Of a stretch of DNA of 18,997 nt, positions 14,843 to 18,997 are shown piece by piece. The position numbers were made by a program, and so were the translations under genes. The stretch is taken from contig JAUWME010000003.1 in assembly GCA_030613285.1 (NCBI GenBank), positions 1-18,997 on the forward strand, in the 5' to 3' direction. Within the stretch, counting starts at the first letter, position 1, and the number at the start of each line of letters is the position of its first letter. Source of the DNA: Candidatus Zymogenus sp. Its GTDB lineage: Bacteria > Desulfobacterota > Zymogenia > Zymogenales > Zymogenaceae. The notes below the pieces were generated by a model, which did not search any database, had not been told where the DNA came from, and was given only the letters and a program-made list of their open reading frames with translations.

Positions 14843-15454
14843 ATGACTATTAATAGTGATGAAATAAGGGAGGCATTTTTAACCCTCGGTTTGGTGGGAG
14901 ATGAGGAAACAGGGATTCTTAGGCGCTTCGGGGTTATTCTCGCATGTAATTCCGTTGACTTCCTCATCGAGAGAGAAATAGAATTTATCAATAGTCTGGG
15001 CAGCAAAGCCTTGAAGTTGGGAGAAAAAGTGTTGATTGACGCTGCGCAATGGTGTGCCAACGCTACTTTCGGTGGCATAATGGATTCAGAGGAGTGGGCC
15101 CAGTTGATAGAGCCTAATATCTCGACAATAAGCGACAGGTTCGACGGTCTTGTAGCAATAACCAACTGCCTCGGTTGGGGAAAGATTACATCTTATGAGT
15201 TAGACGAGGAAAAAGAAGAACTGAAATTTGTAGTGGACTATTCTTACTATATAGAACCATGGGTTGATCGTTTTGGAAAGACCGACCGTCCTATCTGCTA
15301 CATGTGGACGGGTGTTGCAGGTGGATACCTTGACCTTCTATTTGGTTCTAAGCCCCATGATTTTGTTGGCGATGAAACCGAGTGTGCCGCCATGGGGGCC
15401 TCATCATGTGTGTTCTCGGCAAAAAAGCTAAAGAAAAAGTATGGGATTACATAA
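14843..15454 (+). CDS. V4R domain protein, second full copy
   Basis: 203 residues from ATG 14843 (GGAGG about 10 nt upstream, inside the previous gene). The C terminus C181-AAMG-ASS-C189-VFSAKKL repeats the C-x3-G-x3-C-x-F pattern of the preceding protein, and C152 in RPICYMWTGVAGGYLDLLF corresponds to its C148. Further cysteines are C35, C71 (QWCANATFGG) and C109. Tandem V4R paralogues with matching cysteines suggest that the products form a complex or act in sequence on one ligand (inference). It is followed after 3 nt by the cysteine desulfurase gene, so the three V4R-type genes and the desulfurase are translated from one message. Confidence 0.72.
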   Translation: MTINSDEIREAFLTLGLVGDEETGILRRFGVILACNSVDFLIEREIEFINSLGSKALKLGEKVLIDAAQWCANATFGGIMDSEEWAQLIEPNISTISDRFDGLVAITNCLGWGKITSYELDEEKEELKFVVDYSYYIEPWVDRFGKTDRPICYMWTGVAGGYLDLLFGSKPHDFVGDETECAAMGASSCVFSAKKLKKKYGIT

Positions 15455-15457
15455 TCT

Positions 15458-16669
15458 TTGAACATTGAGAAGATAAGAAGTGATTTTAAAATATTGAGGG
15501 ATAGCGATGTTGTCTATTTAGATAATGCCGCTACTTCACTCACTCCTGACTCTGTCCTCTTATCAATGAACCGGTTTTACGAGGAAATTAACGCAAACCC
15601 GGGGCGAAGCGTCCATACCTTGGCTTCAACCGCAAGGATTCTCTATGATGATGCCCACCGGAGTGTGGCGTCCTTTATTGGAGCCGATAAGGATGGTGAG
15701 GTAATCTTCACCAAGAACGCTACCGAAGCCATTAATCTCGTGGCTTCAGGAATCAGGTGGAGAGATGGAGACCGCATTATCACAACGGCAATAGAGCATC
15801 ACTCCAACTTCCTTCCCTGGCTTCGTCTCAAGCAAAGATACGGTGTTAAGATAGATATCATCTGCCCAGACACTTCAGGACAATTTAACCTCTCAGAATT
15901 TAAAGAAATTATAAATGATAAAACGAGACTTCTTGCCTTTTCTCATGCTTCCAATGTATTGGGTTCTATAACGCCTGCCAAAAAGCTGGTTTCCATCGCC
16001 AGAGATCGCAAAGTTCTAACCCTCATAGATGGAGCCCAATTTGTCCCTCACAGGGCAGTTGACGTAAAGGAATTGGGATGTGACTTCTACGCCTTTTCAG
16101 CCCATAAGATGTTGGGCCCCATGGGGATGGGTGCTCTCTATGTAAGTCCTAACGAGAAGGATAACCTTTCTCCCTTGATTTTGGGTGGGGGAGAAGTTAA
16201 AGACGCAGGTTTAGATTTCTTTGAGCTCCTGCCATCCTGGGAGGGGTTTGAGGGGGGTACGCAGAATGTCCCTGGGGGGTTGGGTTTTGCTTCAGCTATT
16301 GAGTACATTGAAAAGACGGGTTTTGATGAAATAGTTAAGCACGAGGAGAAGTTGACGAAGTTATTAATTCAGGGGCTTTGCAGATTTGATAAGATAGAAA
16401 CTTACGGACCTGGACTTGGAGAAGATAGAACAGGCATAGTTTCTTTTAACATTCACGGTGTAAATCCCCATCGAGTCTCTTCCCTATATAACGAGTGGGG
16501 GAATATCTTGATTCGCTCTGGACACATGTGCGCCTATCCACTAATGAAAAATATCATCAAACGACCGAGAGGGGTAGTCAGAGCATCCACCTATTTATAC
16601 AACACTGAAGATGAGGTAAACCGCTTTCTTGAGGTTACTGAGAAAATCATGAAGTTTACTTTAAAATGA
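15458..16669 (+). CDS. cysteine desulfurase, SufS/Csd type (class V aminotransferase fold)
   Basis: 403 residues from a TTG start that restores the family's N terminus (IEKIRSDFKIL..VVYLDNAATSLTP). It takes sulfur from cysteine as a persulfide, releasing alanine. PLP lysine is Lys217 in SAHKMLGPMG; His115 (AIEHHSN), Asp191 and Gln194 (DGAQ) sit around the cofactor. The persulfide cysteine is Cys358 in IRSGHMCAYPLM, matching Cys364 of E. coli SufS, so it is a desulfurase rather than a plain class V aminotransferase. The C-terminal RASTYLYNTEDEV also fits. No sufB, sufC, sufD, sufE or iscU lies beside it, so it probably serves a dedicated pathway with the V4R proteins, not general Fe-S assembly (inference). 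Its stop overlaps the next start by 4 nt. Confidence 0.88.
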   Translation: MNIEKIRSDFKILRDSDVVYLDNAATSLTPDSVLLSMNRFYEEINANPGRSVHTLASTARILYDDAHRSVASFIGADKDGEVIFTKNATEAINLVASGIRWRDGDRIITTAIEHHSNFLPWLRLKQRYGVKIDIICPDTSGQFNLSEFKEIINDKTRLLAFSHASNVLGSITPAKKLVSIARDRKVLTLIDGAQFVPHRAVDVKELGCDFYAFSAHKMLGPMGMGALYVSPNEKDNLSPLILGGGEVKDAGLDFFELLPSWEGFEGGTQNVPGGLGFASAIEYIEKTGFDEIVKHEEKLTKLLIQGLCRFDKIETYGPGLGEDRTGIVSFNIHGVNPHRVSSLYNEWGNILIRSGHMCAYPLMKNIIKRPRGVVRASTYLYNTEDEVNRFLEVTEKIMKFTLK

Positions 16670-16980
16670 GGGAGACATTTAATTACAGGGACAAGTCCAT
16701 AACCCTCTATTGTATCAACCTATGCAGTTATGGAGATTCTGGGGATTATGAGTTGTTTCCTGACGAAGATATGGGTATACTACTTATCGATCAAGTAAAA
16801 AACCTTGATGATATCGGCTGTTCTGTTGTAGATGTAAATGAATCAGTGGGGTTTCTGCACCTAAGAGGTATGGAGATTACCCTCTATCCCTCGGGGAGAA
16901 TGATCATTGAAAACGTAAAACCCGATGACAGGTTAGTTGCTATAGAGACTGCGCGGAATATTTTTCAGGCGTTAAGGTAA
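16666..16980 (+). CDS. small unrecognised protein coupled to the cysteine desulfurase
   Basis: 104 residues; its ATG overlaps the desulfurase stop as ATGA, with no ribosome site of its own, so translation must be coupled. Features: cysteines C16 and C20 in LYCINLCSYGD, a strongly acidic middle (YELFPDEDMGILLID), and a C-terminal beta-hairpin-helix module (MEITLYPSGRMIIENV followed by an AIETARNIFQALR helix). That last module is similar in style to residues 60-100 of the Fe-S protein at 5344-5871. No known family was recognised. The position suggests a sulfur acceptor or activator for the desulfurase, in the way SufE and SufU act, but this is inference. Confidence 0.7.
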   Translation: MRETFNYRDKSITLYCINLCSYGDSGDYELFPDEDMGILLIDQVKNLDDIGCSVVDVNESVGFLHLRGMEITLYPSGRMIIENVKPDDRLVAIETARNIFQALR

Positions 16981-17024
16981 AATAACGCAGGCCAATAACA
17001 CGACTAAGACCAGAGGATATAAAC

Positions 17025-17687
17025 ATGGAGCAATATTCTGAAGAACGCCAATCTGTCATTGACTCCGCCCAGTGGCTGTTGTCCCAGGGATACTTTGGGC
17101 CGGAGCTGGGCACCGCCGGGAACGTCTCGGTTCGCATCGGGGATGAGAAATTAATCGCCATCACCCCTTCCGGGTGTCCATACCAAAATCTGGTACCAGA
17201 TGACATCTGCATCGTCGATTTTGACCAGAATGTAGTCTCTGGCACCCATCGCCCCAGCGTCGAGACGGGGATGCATCTGGGCGTCTATGAGGCAAGAGAG
17301 GATGTGAGGGCAATTGTTCACACCCACCAGCCTTTTGCCAGCATCCTGTCGATTATCAACGAGCCCATCCCGCCCCTCTTTGACGACATCACCATGGCAC
17401 TGGGAGGGGGTGTTGAGGTAGTCCCTTACGCCATGTCCGGCTCTGTGGATTTGGTTCAAAACGTTGCAAAGGTGGTAACAAACGGTTGCAATGCATTCAT
17501 TATGCAAAACCACGGGGCATTATGCCTGGGGGCTACCATCGAAAAAGCCACCAAGAACGTGGCTTTTCTCGAAAAGATCGCCCATGTCTATTACCACGCC
17601 TTGGCTACCGGAAAAAAAATCACTCAGCTCCCGAAAGAGGCTGTGGAAATGCTGATTCAGTTGAGTAAGGACAAGGAGGGTATCTGA
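17025..17687 (+). CDS. class II aldolase/adducin family protein, FucA-like
   Basis: 220 residues from ATG 17025 (AGAGGAT upstream). Zinc-dependent class II aldolase fold with Zn ligands His99 and His101 (IVHTHQPF) and His163 (MQNHGALCLG), the proposed catalytic Glu80 (RPSVETGMHLGVY) and the phosphate-binding GTAGNVSVR (29-37). These line up with His92, His94, His155 and Glu73 of L-fuculose-1-phosphate aldolase. The family also includes ribulose-5-phosphate 4-epimerases and methylthioribulose-1-phosphate dehydratases, so the substrate is open. A sulfur-linked substrate such as methylthioribulose phosphate would fit the desulfurase next door, but this is speculative. Gap to the preceding gene is 44 nt with no terminator, so it may be read through. 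It looks somewhat GC-richer than the V4R genes. Confidence 0.85.
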   Translation: MEQYSEERQSVIDSAQWLLSQGYFGPELGTAGNVSVRIGDEKLIAITPSGCPYQNLVPDDICIVDFDQNVVSGTHRPSVETGMHLGVYEAREDVRAIVHTHQPFASILSIINEPIPPLFDDITMALGGGVEVVPYAMSGSVDLVQNVAKVVTNGCNAFIMQNHGALCLGATIEKATKNVAFLEKIAHVYYHALATGKKITQLPKEAVEMLIQLSKDKEGI

Positions 17688-17698
17688 CACCATAGGAT

Positions 17699-17794
17699 AT
17701 GTGTAGAGGGCTGGCCCTCAAGGCAGCGCTGGTCAAGGAATATATCAACGTCTACCGGGGCATCGATACCAAAACACAACAACTAGATAAATAG
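17699..17794 (+). CDS. possible 31-residue small ORF or gene remnant
   Basis: ATG 17699, 11 nt after the aldolase stop, reading MCRGLALKAALVKEYINVYR and then GIDTKTQQLDK before TAG. The ribosome site is poor. Its composition is ordinary protein-like, and its helical, charged nature resembles the C-terminal tail of a larger enzyme, so it may be the leftover 3' end of a deleted operon gene. A GAGGGC-TG-GCCCTC palindrome at 17706-17719 overlaps it but has no T-run. The remaining bases to 17948 are AT-rich and show no gene. Confidence 0.25.
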   Translation: MCRGLALKAALVKEYINVYRGIDTKTQQLDK

Positions 17795-17948
17795 ACAAAA
17801 TAATTGAAAACCATGACAGATTAGAATAATAGAGAGGTGTCTTGACAACAATAATGAAATATGTTTTACTTATTTAAATATAGGTATGAAACCGAAGTTT
17901 ACCTTCTTATGTGGATCAATATAAACATTATTATATTGGTAATAAAAT

Positions 17949-18824
17949 ATGAATTCAAATTTTGATAGACTTAAACAATCACCTAATATTATTGAGCGTA
18001 ACAGTGCGAATATGATCGAATTATATTTCCCAAATTACGAAGTTTTCTGGATAAACTATCTAATACCACTTATAGGGAAATATGGAAATTGGAGATATGA
18101 TATGTTGCATAATTTAGAAGAGCTTGGTATGTCACAATATGGTATACTTAAAAGCTTAAATTTTATCAATATATCATTCCCTGAGATAAGAGTCGGGGAT
18201 CCATATCAACGTTTCAAAAATATTTACTTTCATTTTGGGCTAATATTTGATTCAATTAACAATTTTTGTAGAAATTTATGCATCATCAAGGAAATCCTCG
18301 AAAGAAAAAATCTTATTAGAACACCTAAGCAGTCAGAAACAGAACTGCTAAATGGATTTCAAAAATGGATAACTAAGAAATATGATAAAAGCTATGATAA
18401 AACGATAAGGTTATGGAAACCGATGCTATACTATCCACATAGTGATATTAACTATTTGAAAATTCTTGAAGTTCCAAATCCTCTTAGAAGAAATTATAAT
18501 AGTTATGTTACATCAATTAAGAATTATAGAAATTTCTATATTCATACACCCGGTGTAGATATTATTACATCATATGGAAGACTACGCGCAATAAAAAATG
18601 AACACCTAAATGAATATCGTCTCTGGTCAAAAATAAAAAAATGCTTAGATCAAAATCCTAACCATGACCATTTTAGTGATCCCAAGGAGATAGTAGAAAA
18701 TGATTTAAACGAAACCTTAGATCACTGTAATTCTATTTGGGAACACTTAATCAAACATATGGACGAAATATCAAAACATCCAAGATATAAAGAAATCAGT
18801 TCTCATTATAATAGAGAAAATTAA
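17949..18824 (+). CDS. unknown AT-rich gene, possible HEPN-domain protein
   Basis: 291 residues; no family was recognised. The protein is mostly alpha-helical, rich in Asn, Lys, Ile and Tyr, with no signal peptide or membrane helix. It contains YRNFYIHT at 193-200, an R194-N195-x3-H199 motif. This fits the R-x4-6-H signature of HEPN RNases, often written RNxxxH, found in toxins and phage-defence proteins. The motif follows a helical region (about 93-120 and 180-193), as expected for the four-helix HEPN fold, but one motif alone is weak evidence. Codon use and base composition are visibly more AT-rich than in all neighbours, and only a poor ribosome site is seen, so recent transfer is likely. 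It has no antitoxin-like partner in the window; the right neighbour is outside it. Confidence 0.6.
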   Translation: MNSNFDRLKQSPNIIERNSANMIELYFPNYEVFWINYLIPLIGKYGNWRYDMLHNLEELGMSQYGILKSLNFINISFPEIRVGDPYQRFKNIYFHFGLIFDSINNFCRNLCIIKEILERKNLIRTPKQSETELLNGFQKWITKKYDKSYDKTIRLWKPMLYYPHSDINYLKILEVPNPLRRNYNSYVTSIKNYRNFYIHTPGVDIITSYGRLRAIKNEHLNEYRLWSKIKKCLDQNPNHDHFSDPKEIVENDLNETLDHCNSIWEHLIKHMDEISKHPRYKEISSHYNREN

Positions 18825-18980
18825 AGGGGTCAAAAACAGCCCTTCTTTCATTTGACAAGTCCGTATTGCCCGCCATAGGGGGTGTGAGGTAATTGATGTT
18901 AGTAATATGGAAAAATCGACGGGTGGCACGGACAAATATTTTTACAAATGTTGCATTTGGTAGTCTGGTGGCAGAAAAAA

Positions 18981-18997
18981 CCTGATTGCTTCGTCAC
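18981..18997. repeat. edge of a dispersed repeat (ATTGCTTCGTCAC type)
   Basis: The last 17 bases read CCTGATTGCTTCGTCAC. I recognise ATTGCTTCGTCAC as the start of a repeat common in bacterial intergenic regions, normally continued by ...CGCAATGAC. The element is cut by the window edge, so it cannot be confirmed here. Confidence 0.35.

Noticed and set aside
18896..18985. 29-codon ORF near the right end
   Set aside because: It has a GAGGT ribosome-like site, but it is very short and the peptide resembles nothing; support is too thin. A TTGACA at 18852 has no matching -10.

Overview
The window reads as a chromosomal piece of a Gram-negative-type, probably anaerobic bacterium of moderate GC. A Desulfobacterota-like (deltaproteobacterial) host would fit an IspH fused to a UbiA-type membrane domain, a DRG/Obg-type GTPase with a TGS domain, a small PF04060-type Fe-S protein, a CoA-binding protein and many V4R-type proteins. 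That host assignment is inference; no rRNA or marker gene settles it. No rRNA, tRNA or CRISPR array was seen.

Left part (1-4000, plus strand): a 5'-truncated REP-associated transposase (RAYT) remnant whose coding sequence carries 24-bp repeat units; a small membrane/winged-helix-like gene cut by one in-frame TAA (811-813) although the same frame runs on to 948; and a GH31 glycosidase close to alpha-xylosidase YicI with both catalytic aspartates. Next is a 350-bp gene-free stretch holding decayed copies of the 3' end of the neighbouring minus-strand gene.

Middle part (4009-7491, minus strand): a run of housekeeping-like genes, read from right to left. They are a TGS-domain GTPase, a CoA-binding protein, a small Fe-S protein coupled to a membrane-anchored pilin-like protein, and a DUF2652 cyclase-fold protein. 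A gene-free stretch (7492-7886) holds GTCATTC-type repeats. A plus-strand transglutaminase-like gene with a clean terminator follows, then a second palindromic copy of that repeat family.

Right-middle part (8799-12791, minus strand): a nitroreductase, the IspH-UbiA fusion with a recognisable sigma70-type promoter, a C-terminal relic of uronate isomerase (uxaC) cut off at an inverted repeat, 31-bp repeats, and an AEC-family transporter. Roughly 950 bp with almost no coding (12792-13742) follow, with several inverted repeats and one 28-codon ORF.

Right part (13743-17687, plus strand) is the most interesting block. It is a tight operon behind a TTGACA/TATATA promoter: three consecutive V4R/V4R-like cysteine-containing proteins, a SufS-type cysteine desulfurase with its catalytic Cys, a small unrecognised protein overlapping it by 4 nt, and, 44 nt further on, a class II aldolase. 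Together they suggest a sulfur-handling or small-molecule-binding pathway that I cannot name. The window ends with an AT-rich, foreign-looking single gene (17949-18824) that has a HEPN-RNase-like R-N-x3-H motif, followed by the edge of what looks like another dispersed repeat.
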